A stretch of 64,000 nucleotides of DNA from Sisyra terminalis. Taxonomy: Eukaryota; Arthropoda; Insecta; Neuroptera; Sisyridae. Made by a program: the position numbers and the translations under genes. Where the stretch lies: contig OY292275.1 of NCBI GenBank assembly GCA_958496175.1, forward strand, positions 60,899,701-60,963,700, written 5' to 3'. Below are positions 11,508 to 24,344 of this stretch, piece by piece (within the stretch, counting starts at the first letter, position 1; every line of letters begins with the position of its first letter). The notes under the pieces were generated by a model. It made no database searches. It had not been told where the DNA came from and saw nothing but the letters and a program-made list of their open reading frames with translations.

Positions 11508-12885
11508 CCATTCATCACTAATTTGGTTTTTTAGTCTTTGTCCTCTTTATCAGTAAACATATTTTTTAGCCTCCCCCCCTTGTCTTTAGACAAGTTTTAC
11601 TTTAGAAAACCCAAAAAAAAAGCAAAAGTTTCTTTAATTTTCAAAGATGTTCTTCGGCCAGCCTTACTGGTAATTTGAGGTAAATTACCTTTAAATTACC
11701 ATCGAGAACTCTATTTATTTGTTTCTCTTCGTTTACTTCTTAAATGCAGTGCTTAAGTCTTAAGAAATCAGGACTAAATCTATGTAGTTGAAAAATTTTA
11801 AAGTTTTTAAAATTAAGTGTTAAACGACAATGCGTAGCCTAAACCGCTACGTGTAAAAGCATGAAAATTTACCAAAAAATGTTCATATATTATCCTTAGA
11901 GATTCCATGAAAGACTTTTGGAAAATTCATCCCCTAACGTGGTTAAATAAGGGTTGAAAGTTGGAACGATTTTTTTTTTGGAAAATTTCATGTTGAAATT
12001 TTGAAACTTGGTGTTTATCTTTAGGTTTTTAAAGAAAATTTAATGAAATCATAATTTTTGGGATTTCATCCCTTAAAAGCACTAAAATATGAGGCGAAAC
12101 TTTATTCAAAAAGGGTGATACCTTGACGTTGCAGACATAAAAATATTCTATAAAAGTTTAATAAAATTTCTAATTAAAAGTGGAAATTGAACAGCAATAC
12201 CATTCACTAATTTGGTTTTAAGTTTTTATCCTCTCTATCATTACATATATTATTCTAACCTCCCCCCTTGTCTTTAGACAAGTTTTAGTTTACAAACCTC
12301 TAAAAAAAAGCAAAACTAAGTTTCTTTAATTTTCAAAGATGTTCCTCGGCCAGCTTTATTGGTAAATTGAGGTAAATTATCTTTAAACTACCATCGAGGA
12401 CTATATATTTGTTTCTTGTCTTTTACTTCTTAAATGCAGTGCTTAAGTCTTAAGAAACAAGGAATAAATCTATGTAGTTGAAAAATTGTAAAGTTTTTAA
12501 AATTAAGTGTTAAACGACAATGCGTAGCCTAAACCGCTACGTGTAAAAGCATGAAAATTTACCAAAAAGTTTTCGTATATCATCTTTAGAGATTCCATGA
12601 AAGACTTTTGGAAAATTCATCCCTTAACGTGGTTAAATAAGGGTTGAAAGTTGAAACGATTTTTTTTTGGAGAATTTCATGTTGAAATTTTGAAACTTGA
12701 AGTTTCTGAAGAAACTTCAATGGAATCATCATTTTTGGGATTTCATCCCTTAAAAGCACTAAAATGTCAGACAAAAATTTGTCCGAAAAGGGTGATATCT
12801 TGGCGTTGCAGATATAAAAGTTGGCATTAAATATTCCATAAAAATGTAATACATTTTCTAATTAAAAGTGGAAATTGAACAGGAA
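11508..12885. repeat. 690-bp tandem duplication (two copies)
   Basis: Copy 1 (about 11508-12196) and copy 2 (about 12197-12885) share CACTAATTTGGTTTT, CTCCCCCCTTGTCTTTAGAC, AAATGCAGTGCTTAAGTC, CGACAATGCGTAGCCTAAAC and CGCTACGTGTAAAAGCATG. They also share GATTCCATGAAAGACTTTTG, TTGAAATTTTGAAACTTG, ATTTCATCCCTTAAAAGC and AAAGTGGAAATTGAACAG. Each also holds the AAGGGATGAAA box in reverse. Identity is high, so the duplication is fairly young compared with neighbouring arrays. Confidence 0.9.
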
Positions 12886-13560
12886 CTGTTGATGTAGAGC
12901 CTGAAGGCCTTTAGGACATTCATTAAAAATTCCATCACGCATTACCATTTACCGAAATAACCATCCAACAACTACAAGATATTTACTTATCGAACAAATA
13001 TGTTGCTCACGCAACAATTTATTTTGCAAATTCCCGGCGGCGTCCCGATGCTTCCGGGACTCGACCTTACCCATTCCTCCCCCCACCCCGTCTTCGATCA
13101 GATCAATTGCCGATCGTGATCCCCACATTAATTTTAACGTTCAAGACTTCTGCTCAACTCTCGACAATCGCGATTTCGATATCGAAAAAGAGTGCAAATA
13201 TTTTAGCACACAAATGTATCAGCCACGGATATCAAAAACTTAGTCAAAAGGTCCTGGTTTGTCGACCGGAACGCCAGCGATTGTTTGCGACATGAATATA
13301 CGTATGGGGAGCGATCGATAAGGTCGAGGGCTGCCGAAGAAAAAACGCAAATTCCTATTTATAAATTGTAGTACCTATGCATATAAACGTAACATGCTTA
13401 AGACTTTGTTGTGGTGAAACGATTTTCTTATCGTTTTCGTTTTTCGAACGACAGCGATCTGCAGAATGTGGGATCTGGAGTTAATGTATTCGTAGATCAT
13501 CGCGCTTGATGATGACAAAACTTGAACTTCTCCATATCATTGATGGCAGAAAAAATTAAA
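12886..13560. other. Single-copy GC-richer island
   Basis: The sequence is unique and visibly GC-richer, especially about 13030-13350, with purine-poor CCATTCCTCCCCCCACCCCG near 13071-13090. The 62-aa plus-strand frame has no domain. It resembles non-coding islands elsewhere in the window. Confidence 0.4.
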
Positions 13561-14000
13561 CCAACCACATATACTTATTTGCAAGTCAAAACTTTCCATC
13601 ACCTATTATTCCACAAGGCAACAATCATTTTCTACGATTTTCTACATATATTGTTACCACAATTATACGTGAATAACATCATATATCCCCAAAAAAAACA
13701 ACTTAATGTTATGTCTTCAAGTTGGCCAAAAGAAGAAGGAATTTTTTTACAAATTTTTTCAACGCCAAAAATTTTCAAACATTGATTGTTGAGCAATTAG
13801 AAATTCTTCTTAATTTCCTAAAAATCTTATGGTAATCTTTGCCCAGAAACTTCTACTTCCCCTTTAGATCCACGTAAAGATCCACGTTGTTTTACAAGAT
13901 ATTTACCAACAATTTTGGGGCCAAAATGTAACTATAAATCATCCAAGATTTCACACTAACTTCTGAATGAATTTTAAGGACAATTAGCTTAAAATTGGCG
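13561..14000. other. AT-rich DNA, nothing supported
   Basis: Unique AT-rich sequence. An 87-aa frame at 13522-13785 lacks any recognisable feature. Confidence 0.4.
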
Positions 14001-15940
14001 TGAAACTTTTGGCTTTGTTTGGAAACTTCTTTGGGTCATTTTAATGATGATTTAGACCACTTTTATGTCGACAAAAATAATGGTTACTTTGCAAAAATTA
14101 GATTGTTAAAGGCTTAAGACCTTAGAGTGCTTTGGGAACATTTTTTTTTTCAAAGTTACTCAACAATGAAGCTTGGCTCCAGTATTTATTTCAAAAGCCC
14201 CTGATGTATAAGTAGGTGTCCAGAATTGATTTGAAGAAATTAAGAATTGAAGTTTATTCTGTAGTTGTTTTCAATAACTGATCAATATTGAGCTATTTTA
14301 ATCATTGATCCTTCAAATTTAATCGAAGTTTCTTCAAAAATGTTGTGGTAATTTAAAGGTATGATCCTTTTTCACCTTTTTAAGCCCAGTAATTGTTTCC
14401 GGTTATTTTAAAAGGCACTTGTGAAAAAAAAATCTTAAGATATGTCTTCAGGAAATGAAAGATGGCAGCCTAATTGACCAATGATTTTTAACAAACGTTG
14501 GCCTCTAATAATCCTAAAAGCTTTATTCGTCAAACTGTTAAGTTTTTTTTTTCAAAAGTTCCATTTGTTGGTTCAACTTTAGCGAAGAATCGAACCTTAT
14601 TTTTCCCAAATATTACAGTCAACAAATGGCTCAAAAATTCAACCAGGAAAACAATTTTTTTGAGAAAATTGATTTATTTTTTATAAATATAGATCAAAGG
14701 ATAATTTGCGATGAAAATTTTTCCAGGAAAAGCCAATACTGAAACTTTTTTTCCCAATTTTCTTCTCATAAGATTTGGACGCAAAAATTGATTCGAATAT
14801 CTAAAAACTAAGATGAAAAATTTGAGGAAAATTAAATTTTTCTTTAAAAAACTTTTTATTTTATCAAAGTTTATTGCATTTCTGAATTGTTTTCATGAAA
14901 TTTCGTCCAATTTTCCAAAAATGAAAGGAAAAATAAAAATTATTACAGTACTTGAACCAATATTTCTGCATTCATAAAATGTTTTCATGTTATTCAAGAT
15001 TATAGCTGATTCTCTAAATAAATTTTTACAAATTTTGGCTTAAAATAATCTTAAAATTGTTAATCAACTTATAATGGAACTTTTTTATAAAAATAATGCA
15101 TTCGTTTGCTTTAATTTAGCAAAGAATCGAACCTTATTTTCTTATTTATTATCGTCATAAAATGCTTTAAGTTATCAACTAAAAAAAATATTTTTTTGGG
15201 AAAATTAATTTATTTCGTTTATAGCCATAGATCTAAGGATAATTTGCGATCAAAATTTTTCCAGGAAAAGTCAAAACTGAAGATTTTTTTCCCAATTTTC
15301 TTCTCATAAGTATTGGACGCAAAAATTTATTCGAATATCTAAAAACTAAGCCGGGAAATTTGGGAAAAATTCAATTTTTCACTGAAAACCTTTGTACCTA
15401 CATCAAATTTTATGGAATTTTTGCAGATTTTTCCAAAAATGAAAGGAGAAATATAAATTATTACAGTACTTTAACCAATATTTCTGTGATCAAAACATGC
15501 CTTCATATTATTTAAGATTACAGCCGAATGTCCCAATAAGACTCAATAAATTTTGGCCTGAATTTTTCTTGAGAATTTGGCCATGATGCCGCAAAAGTTT
15601 TTTTTTCAAATTTGCCTTTATTTGCTTTAACTTAGCAAAGAATTGAACCACTTATTCCAAAATTTTTTGATATCACAAAATAGCTTTAAGAAATTGTTTT
15701 TTCTGTTAAAACTATAGATCTTCATGTTACTTAAGACTACAGCTTAATGTCCCAATAAGACTTAATTAATTTTGGCCTGAATTCTTCTTGAGACCTTAGC
15801 CATAATGACACAAAAGTTTTTTTTTTTCAAATTTGCTTTAATTTAGCAAAGAATTGAACCACTTATCCCAAAATTTTTTGGATATTACTAAATGGTTTTA
15901 AGAAATTGTTTTTACTGTTGAAACTATAGATCTTAGGGTA
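14001..15940. repeat. Strongly diverged tandem array (about 550-bp and shortened units)
   Basis: A block with ATAATTTGCGAT, AAATTTTTCCAGGAAAAG, TTTTCCCAATTTTCTTCTCA and TAAG, GGACGCAAAAATT, GAATATCTAAAAACTAAG and AATTATTACAGTACTT occurs at about 14690-14960 and again at 15235-15470 (offset about 540 bp). Shorter units containing CTTAAG, AGCAAAGAAT and TTTTAAGAAATTGTTTTTCT (or its variants) follow to 15940. No coding potential was seen. Confidence 0.7.
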
Positions 15941-15946
15941 CTTAAA

Positions 15947-16660
15947 GGGTGGATCACCGTCAAAAAAAAAATATTTCGATTTTTTTTTTCCATAAATGTC
16001 TTCTTATAACATTGAAGAATAACGTGTTAAAAGGATTAGAATAGCTGACTAATGTATTTTCACTGATAAAAATTGAATTAATTGATAATAACATAAAAAA
16101 ATATCTTAAGAAAACTTTCAATGCGTTTTTCTCGAAATCAACTTTTTAAAACTGGGAGACAAGATTTCTCACAAACTATCCAACGGATTGACTTGAAACT
16201 GGAGAGTGTTATAGTTCAACACGTCTTCTTGCTACTGAACTTCTGAAATTGGCAAAACCTCCCCCTTCAAAGTGGGAGAGGGGGAAAGGTCCAAAAAAAG
16301 GTCGTTTTTTTTAACTTTTTTTTCAAAGTCGCGCCATTTTGTGAATTTTCAACTTTTTACGGATTTTCGAGGTTCAATACCAAGAAGACGCATTACCAAA
16401 ACCTAAATTCTTTGGAAAATCATGATCCGACTTCTGGTTTCCGAGAAAACTTGTCTCCCGTTTGCCTCCTCATTTTTGAGGACCATTTTTCAAAGCGCTG
16501 TAAAAGAGGGAGGGGGGGGACATATCGGGGCAAATTAGAAAAAATAGTTCAAAACTTCAACTTTTACATGCTAAAGACCGTTTTTTAATATCTCTAAAAA
16601 AAAAATGGAAGCAGTTTTAAAAAAGTATTTTTTTTTTTACGTTCTGACGGTGATCCACCC
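15947..16660. mobile_element. 714-bp TTAA-flanked foldback DNA element
   Basis: Terminal inverted repeats GGGTGGATCACCGTCA (15947-15962) and TGACGGTGATCCACCC (16645-16660) match over 16 of 16 bases. TTAA lies directly after the right end and one base before the left end, so a TTAA target duplication is likely. The interior is itself an imperfect palindrome: GGGAGACAAGATTTCTC (16154) pairs with GAGAAAACTTGTCTCCC (16443), and CGTCTTCTTG (near 16224) pairs with CAAGAAGACG (near 16381). Both pairs centre near 16305. No transposase is encoded. TTAA targets are typical of piggyBac-like elements, but the termini are not diagnostic, so the superfamily is open. Confidence 0.75.
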
Positions 16661-17814
16661 TTAAGGTGCTTTTTGGTCAAGTTAACTCAAAAATTAAGGT
16701 TCACTCACCATCTACCATTGGCTTTATCCAAATTTGGAACGGACACGTGGTGGAAATCTGCAACAACAAGTAAAGAAAAGTTAATTTTTTTACAATAACC
16801 GCCGTTTATAATTGGACATTTCTATGCCGTTTTTTGCTGTTGGTGATCACACGAAGAATGTGATCGTAAAGTTGAGAAAACCGGCGTCAAACACGTGATT
16901 TTCTCATTGTTAAATACTGAAAAGGACATTTGAATTGTTCGTGAATTAAGTGCATATCTATACATATACTGGTTCTTCGGTATCCGGCCACTGCAACTCT
17001 TCTCGGTCTTCCTTGAATTAAACACAAATGTTGGACATATCGACAGACAGATGTTCACGACATAGTTCGCCAACGTTTTCTGTCTATTGTCTTGTTAGCT
17101 ACGTTTACACTTTATGTGTTGTTATGATGGCATGGCGATCTTAACTTGCGAACTTGTCATTTGAATACGACACGTAGCCAAGAGCTTTTCTTTCCGCGGA
17201 ACTGAGCGATGGGATGAGGGGCGCGGGGATGTGCGCAGCTTGCGGATTTATTGGCCGACTGTTTTGGGGAACCGCCGAGGAACCGGATTTTCTGGATTCC
17301 TTTACGGCGCCTTTACGACACGCATATGTGTCCGCAGCGATTGGAATCGCTTTTGAGCGATTTAGTTGGCAAAGTCCATCAATTAATAATGCGACAGCTT
17401 TGCTCCGGCAAATGTATGGCCACACGGTGCCGTCATTAGATCGAAATTGCGATTAGAGCCGTTTTATATTACGAGCAATGCACTCGCGATGCATACAAAT
17501 CAGAAAATGTGCCACATATATGTGCACTGCAGTGCACAGTAGTGATCCGAGTGAAAAGTACATTGTATAATTGTTGTTGCACACAATGGGAAATTTTCCC
17601 GGGCCGCCGACAATGGCGGGCGAAGACGGGGGAAAATGCCAGTTGCAGATAGCCAACCATTGCTGCCCCATTATTAATGGCTTTGATTCGGCTTTGTTGA
17701 TTTTATCGGTTGCATCGATCGACAATTATCTCGAGTTATTATCTGAGAATGCGCTCCGCATTCACCTCCCGATCTAATCGAGACCTCTTCTCGATAAAAC
17801 ATGATCTATGCATA
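16661..17814. other. Single-copy GC-richer island
   Basis: After a short continuation of the array, about 16760-17800 is unique and among the GC-richest parts of the window. Open frames of 60-94 aa overlap on both strands around 17.1-17.8 kb, as expected from composition alone, and none has a recognisable domain. Dyad-like AT/GC mixed motifs suggest possible cis-regulatory DNA. A missed exon cannot be excluded without transcript data. Confidence 0.4.
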
Positions 17815-19375
17815 TTAGATTGATTCAAAAAAAAATGATGATTTTTTTTTTCTTAATTATATCGAAAATATTGTTGGAAATAACAAAAAAAATCCTGTGA
17901 AAGTTTAAGCTCTTAATATTAAGAAGTGCCGCATCGCAAATTTCGATTTTCCATTTCAATAACATGGGAACAATATTCTCTTGCACTTTGGAATTTTATA
18001 GCTCACGTTGGTGACAATATTTCGGAATGACCAAGGTATATTCTTGTAGAAAATTAAACGATCTACAAAAAAGGTCTCTAACAAGTTTTTGATATATTTA
18101 TTCCTTCAAAAGTTATTCGAGGTCAAAGTTGAACTAAAGAGAAATTTTAATATTTTTTCAATTTTGTGACGCAACCATCAATTTTATGAGAAAGTTTTAT
18201 AGGACATTTTTTGTAGAGCACTTTTTTTTCTATAACTTATCTCTATAAAAGTTTTTGATATTTTTCACAGGTCTTAAGTTATTTAATTAAAATAAAAAAA
18301 ATAATTTTTATGTTAAAAATATAATAATTCAGGGAATTTTCAGTTTAATGCAAATAACTTAGGACCTGTCAAAAATATCAAAAAATTTTATAGATATAAG
18401 TTGAAGGAAAAAAAGTGCTCTACAAAAAATGTCCTATAAAATTTTCTCATAACATTGATCGTTGCGTCAAAAAATGGACGCAAATTCAAATTCCTCGATC
18501 ATCTACATTAGACTGATTCAAAAAGAAAAAGGATGATTTTATTTTCTTAATTATATCGAAATTATTGTTGGGAATGACAAAAAAAATCATGTGAAAGTTT
18601 AAGATCTTAATATTAATATTAAGATGTGCCGCTTCGCAAAGTTCGATTTTCCATTTCAATAACATGGGAACAATATTCTCTGGGCACTTTGGAATTTTAT
18701 AGCTCACGTTGGTGACAATATTTCGGAATGACCAAGGTATATTCTTGTAGAAACTTGAACGATCTACAAAAAAGGTATCGTACAAGTTTTTGATATATTT
18801 ATTCCTTCTAAAGTTATTCGAGGTCAAAGTTGAACTAAAGGGAAATTTTAATATTTTTTCAATTTTTTGACGCAACCATCAATTTTATGAGAAAATTTTA
18901 TAGAGCTTTTTTTGTAGAACACTTTTTTTTCTATAACTTATCTCTATAAAAGTTTTTGATATTTTTCACAGGTTCTAAGTTATTTGCATTAAACTGAAAA
19001 TTCCCTGAATTATTATATTTTTAACATAAAAATTATTATTTTTATTTTAATTAAATAACTTAGGACCTGTGAAAAATATCAAAAACTTTTATGGAGATAA
19101 GTTATAGGAAAAAAAGTGTTCTGCAAAAAATATCCTATAAAATGTTCTCATAAAATTGATGACTGCGTTAAAAAATTGAAAAAATATTAAAATTTCTCTT
19201 TAGTTCAACTTTGACCTCGAATAACTTTTGAAGAAATAAATATATCAAAAACTTGTACAAGACCTTTTTTGTAGATCGTTCAATTTTCTACAAGAATGTA
19301 TCTTGATCATTCCAAAATATTGTCATCAACGTGAGCTATAAAATTCCAAAATGCAAGAGAATATTGTTCCCGTGA
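17815..19375. repeat. Repeat A in alternating orientation (693-bp repeat of a palindrome)
   Basis: A forward arm starts TTAGATTGATTC at 17815 and another TTAGACTGATTC at 18508, 693 bp apart. Each forward arm runs to a TTTTTCACAGGT..TAAGTTATTT block. An inverted arm follows, reading back through AACTTAGGACCTGT, TCAAAAA.TTTTATAGA and AATGTCCTATAAAATTTTCT. The second inverted arm (about 19050-19375) is the longer. Spacers contain AAAATATAATAATTCAGGGA. RNA or single strands from here would fold into long hairpins. The 129-aa frame at 18486-18875 is an accidental reading of the forward arm. Confidence 0.85.
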
Positions 19376-19399
19376 ATTTATGACTTAAACATCCGCTGT

Positions 19400-20880
19400 T
19401 TTCCAAATGAAAAACTCTGGAGATTTTAATACCCGATTTCCACAAACTTCCAAAAAAAAAATCCCATAAGACCATTGATTTTTAAAGAAGATCATAGTTA
19501 ATTTCTTAAACTTTGGTGCATTGCGAAAATTAAATGTAAAATATAATAAGACCAAATATTTCAATCAAAAACTCTAGAGACTTCAATGCTTTAATCTAAC
19601 TTATTTTCCATAAATTTCGAGAAAAAAAGAACCTTAAATTCATTGATGTTTAAAGGAGAAGATCATCCTGAATCTCTTGCAGATTGGAACTTGAAAAAAA
19701 TCTTTTAAAAGTAATCAGGAGACAATTCTTACTATCGAAGTAAGACAAGAGTTAGAAGTAATCGATAGGACCCATTTTATAGAACTATTATAGATCATTA
19801 TATCATAAAAAATTTGTTAAATTACACTTTTCATCAACGAAATCTTTAAGATTTTTTGATTTTTCATTTCCTCCATAGCTATACGTTTAATCATATGTTT
19901 GACGATAATTTAACAGCGAAAAAATGCCAAGAAATTAAATTTTTGTTGACTGAATCAATTCGTTCATTATGTTAATTATTGTTTATTTGCCATTTTGCCG
20001 GCAACGTTCGAAACCTGAGCCAATAATTAGACTAATAGTCACCATATGAAATCAACGTTTTTTGTGGTTCCAAAAAAAATCCGTCTTATTTTTCACATGT
20101 TTCTTCTGGTTATCAAAGAAAAAAAAAGACGAACGACCTGTCCCAATAATTAATTGATGAATTCTCAACATAATCAGTAGTGTGGCTACTTTAAAAAACG
20201 TGGTGTTTACCAGCAAAGAACACCGGTGCAAAAGAAGAAAAAAATGTTGATTTTTTGCTGTTTTCGAGTTGGCTGTGAAGAGTTTTGGGGCTAGGGGACG
20301 AGGCGGAGGATGAGTTGCGTCCAAATATTTTGAACGAGACTCCCATTAATGTCTTTCGTATCTTTTCAAACTGGAAATTAATTATATAGGAAATTAAATT
20401 TCAATCATTCTCAATTTCTCAATGAATAATTTATACAATTTTTTTTTGCTTTTGGGTCTTCATTTTTTCGCTTGTTTCGATCTCAATACCGTTCTGGATC
20501 TTTGCCATAGGTGAAACCGGGATTCAGCTTCCCCTATCCCTTCTTTTCGTTGTAGTTATTAACCCAATTGTTGCCAATAAGTTGGCCCAAAATCAATTTA
20601 ACTATTGATCAAACTATCACCTAATCTTATTTTCTAAATGATTACTTCCAAACGATTTTTTTCAATTTGTTCAAGATCCAATCTGCAAGAGATTCAGAAT
20701 GATCTCCCCATTTAAAAATCAATTATTTTAAGGTATTTTTTTCGAAATTTATGGAAAAGAAGTTAGATTCAGACATTGAAGTTTCTAGAGTTTTTCATTG
20801 GAATATCTGGTCTTATTATATTATTATTTTTTGGTAACTTTTCATTTAATTTTTTCAATGTTCCAATCTTTAGACGATTC
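19400..20880. repeat. Inverted repeat pair flanking a unique spacer
   Basis: The left arm (about 19500-19720: AATAAGACCAAATATTTCA, AAAAACTCTAGA, GACTTCAATG, AGATCATCCTGAATCTCTTG) returns in reverse complement at about 20650-20830 (CAAGAGATTCAGAATGATCT, ACATTGAAGTTTCTAGAG, TCTGGTCTTATTATAT). The spacer, about 19740-20640, is single-copy and GC-richer around 19980-20560, with no recognisable gene. Confidence 0.7.
19577..19608 (+). other. 32-bp box, partial (5' half)
   Basis: GAGACTTCAATGC is intact but the 3' CAAACCC part is not (TTTAATCTAACTTATTTTC). A reverse-complement copy of this diverged box lies near 20773-20790 in the facing arm. Confidence 0.5.
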
Positions 20881-20884
20881 ACGA

Positions 20885-22870
20885 TGGTCTTCTCATATAA
20901 AAATCAATGATTTTAAGGTTGAAAAAATTTCATCCCTTATCATTTCTTGGAGAACTCCTTCAATAAAATATTGCAGTTGCAATAAAATCGTTCAAACCAT
21001 TAAGAAAATATGATTTTTTTTAAATTTTTTCATCCCTCACAATGATTTTTTTAAGGGATGAAACTTGATAAATTGTAAACTTTAATCAATAATTTTCACC
21101 GAAAAAAAAAATCAAACAAATCAATGCAAGAATATCCATTCTGTACTTACATGTACAATCTGTACTAATAAGATATTTAAAAAAAAAAATTCAACCCTTA
21201 CGATGAAATTTTTGAGGGATAAAACTTGATAATTAGTAAGTATAAGTCAATAGTTTTTACTGAAAAAAAAATCAACAAAATCCATGCAAAGATATTTGAT
21301 CTATGCTTATTTTTAAGTCTCATATAGCAGAGATTTCAATGCATGAAGTTACACAAACCCGGGTTCTTCGTATTGCCTTATAGGTTCACAAAAAAAAGAT
21401 TTTTCGTTAAAATTTATTGCACCAAAAGGAAATGGGTCAAATTTTATTAGACTTGGTTGTATCCCAGAAGATTATACATCAAATTTTTAGGGTTGAAAAA
21501 AAATTTTATCCCTTATCAATTCTTGGAGATCTCCTACAATAAAATATTAAAGTTGCAATCCAATCGTTCAAAACATTAAGCAAATATGATTTTTTTAAAA
21601 TTTTTCCTACCCTCACATTGAATTCTTTTAAGGGATGAAATTTGATAAATTGTAAACTTTATTCAATAGTTTTCACCGAAAAAAAATCAATAAAATCTAT
21701 GCAAAGATCTTTGATCTATGCTTATTTTTAAGTCTCATATAGCAGAGATTTCAATGCATGAAGTTACACAATCCCGGATTCTTCGTATTGCCTTATAGGT
21801 TCGCAAAAAAAAAGATTTTTCATGAAAATTTATTGCACCAAAAGGACATGAGAAAAATTGTATTATGCCTAGAAGATTATACACCAAATTTGTAGGGTTG
21901 AAAAAAAAATTCATCCCTTATCATTTCTTGGAGAACTCCTCCATAAAATATAAAAGTTGCAATCAAATCGTTCAAAACATTAATCAAATGTATATTTTTT
22001 TAATTCTTTTTAATCCTCATAATACATTTTTTAAGGGATGGAACTTGATAAATTAAAGGTTTAAATCAATAGTTTTCACCGAAAAAAATCAAACATATCT
22101 ATGCCAGCATATCCAATCTGTACTAATAAGATAATTAAAAAACAAAATCAAACCTTATGGTGAAATTTTTAAGGGATAAAACTTAATAAATTGGAAATTT
22201 AAGTCAATAGTTTTCACCAAAAAAAAAAAAAAAATCAATAAAATCCGTGTGGTGGTATTTGATCTATGCTTATTTCTAAGTCTCATATAGTGGAGATTTC
22301 AATGCATGAAGTTACACAAACCCTGGCTGTCCGTATTGCCTTATAGGTTCACAAAAAAAAATTGACTTTTCATAAAAATTTATTGGAAAAAATTAAAAAG
22401 TGACCAATTTCATTATGTTTTATTAATGCCTTTTTGATTGGAAATAATTTACACCCCAGTTTTTAAGAGTATAATTTGATTTTAAGGGATGAAACTTAAA
22501 TAAATGATTAAATTTATGTTAAGAGTAGTTTCCAAAAAACCAAATGAAATATCTTGAAAATTTTTTTTTGCACTTCGGGAGGCTTTAACGTTTGATAAGA
22601 ACGTAAGCCATGGTTTTCTACTGTTGGCTTCTGATGGATTTTTATGGCAATAATTCGGACCCCATTTTCTAAGAAAATAATATAATTTTAAGGGATGAAA
22701 CTTAAAAATTGATTAAATTTATGTTAAGAGTAGTTACCAAGAAACCAAAAGAGCTATTTTTGCTAAATTTTGGGAGATTTCAACGATTGATAAGACCACA
22801 AACCATGGTTTTCCACAATTGGCTTCTGATGAATTTTGATTGGGATATTTGAGGAAAAAGAAATGGAAAA
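20885..22870. repeat. Tandem array, left arm of a 5-kb inverted pair
   Basis: Units share TTCATCCCTTATCATTTCTT, CGTTCAAA.CATTAA, AAGGGATGAAACTTGATAAA, AATAGTTTTCACCG-type and CTGTACTAATAAGAT. They also share GATCTATGCTTATTTTTAAG, a 31-bp box (21330-21360, 21745-21775, 22293-22323) and CGTATTGCCTTATAGGTTC. Unit starts near 20920, 21490 and 21900 show two lengths (about 570 and 405 bp), differing by loss of an internal block. The last two units (about 22430-22860) are a related subfamily with TTAAATTTATGTTAAGAG, CCATGGTTTTC and a 32-bp box at 22774-22805. Confidence 0.85.
22774..22805 (+). other. 32-bp box within array
   Basis: GAGATTTCAACGA, then TTGATAAGACCA and CAAACCA. It pairs with the reverse-strand copy at 24522-24553 across the central island. 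Confidence 0.7.
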
Positions 22871-24344
22871 GTGGTTAAAAGATACCATAGGAAATGAACT
22901 GTTGATTGAGAAATGATTGTCGCGCCGCATCGGCTTAACGATGCGACAAAAAAAAAATTGCATTCAACATTATGCATTTCTCCATTAATCAGTGGTGTGA
23001 TTTTATATGCAAAGCCTCGAATGCACTTACGTGGGTCTTTCGCTTGGATCCTCCAACTCGCGATGCAGCCCACACGCGAACTCTATCTACAACATTTGCA
23101 TTTAATACGATTACCCAAACCGTTTTTTTTTTTTTCCACTTTTTTCTTTCGATATCGAAACTTTACTGTGTATAACCTTTCAATTAGAGGTTGACGGAGC
23201 TTTTTTCGTTGCACTTTCGAGTGCAGCTGAAAGAGATGTAATTAGATGTCAAATGATGCGGTAATGGTTGTGAGGGCTGCGACAATGACGGAAATGGAAT
23301 TGCATTCTGCAATTGCCATTTACTTTGTTTTGCACTGATTGTAAATCGATCTGATCGAATGTTAACATTGGAGGTACGCAACGATGCTGCACTTTCGCAA
23401 AAAATGCATCGATCGCTCTCCGGCAATGTTGCGATAGATATGCAATTGCAGTGATGAGGATTATGTGTGCAGTTGTGCAGTGGTACGGCCACGCTGGCAG
23501 ATGTACGGATTAAATTGAATACGAGTTTACTGATTTAATTTCATAACTGGAATGCAATTTTTCTAACGACCAAACCAAACAAAAAAAAAGTGCATTACAC
23601 AATTGAGCTTTGGCTCAAAAAATGCCATCAAACCCAAAGCACTACTGCTGCCAGATCATGATTGAAAGTCGGATGGAATCTTTGTACGCGCTGAAGACCG
23701 CCTCTTGAGATATTAGTCGTTGATTTTTTTTTTCCACTTTTCCTTCTGCACACTTTGTCGATATCGATAGCTTTGTGACCGATGGCGAACTATGTGAAAT
23801 ATGTGAGATATGGACGGAATTTTTCGATTCGATTGAGGATAGGATTTTTTTTTTTTTTTGTGTGTGCAATGCAGTAGGAAGACAAGAAGACACTAAACCA
23901 AGTTTAACACAAATCGTTAGTGCAAGAGGAATTGTTCGTTCAAGAAGAATAAAACTTGAAATGTAAATTATAATTATTGAATAAGAAGAGGCCAGCAGGA
24001 GGACGTTCGTTAAAGAATATATAAAACCAATAACTGAGACTATCGATCATATATGCAATTTCCAAAGCTGTCGTTTCGTGTGTGTATTTATTCCATGCAC
24101 AATCATTTCCATTTCGAAAATGGTCTTCGATGCTAAATCAAGAAGTTAATGCCAATGCGGAGGCAAAACCCAATTATTTCCATTAGCCCATTATTCATTG
24201 CAACCTTATCTTGGACCCGAACAAATGTTGTTCAAGAAAATGCCAATATTATTGTTGGGAAATCAAAGAAGTAAACAACTTGGTTCTTCAGTGATATAAA
24301 ACGAAAAGAACTACTTATAGATATAATTTATAGATATTGTAACG
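22871..24344. other. Unique island between two mirrored satellite arms
   Basis: Single-copy sequence, GC-richer than its flanks, lies exactly between mirrored repeat arms. Open frames of 60-102 aa cover both strands around 22.9-23.9 kb, with no domain or consistent splice structure. CGATATCGA-type words occur at about 23150 and 23758. The T-rich tract near 23847 and A-rich tract near 23580 are unremarkable. Confidence 0.45.

Noticed and set aside
17141..17725. Overlapping 62-94-aa frames in a GC-richer island as possible exons
   Set aside because: Both strands are open, as expected from composition. No domain or consistent splice sites. Kept only as unique sequence.
18486..18875. 129-aa minus-strand open frame
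   Set aside because: It reads straight through repeat A. Related copies at 3.0 kb and 39 kb have stops or frameshifts, and no domain is visible.
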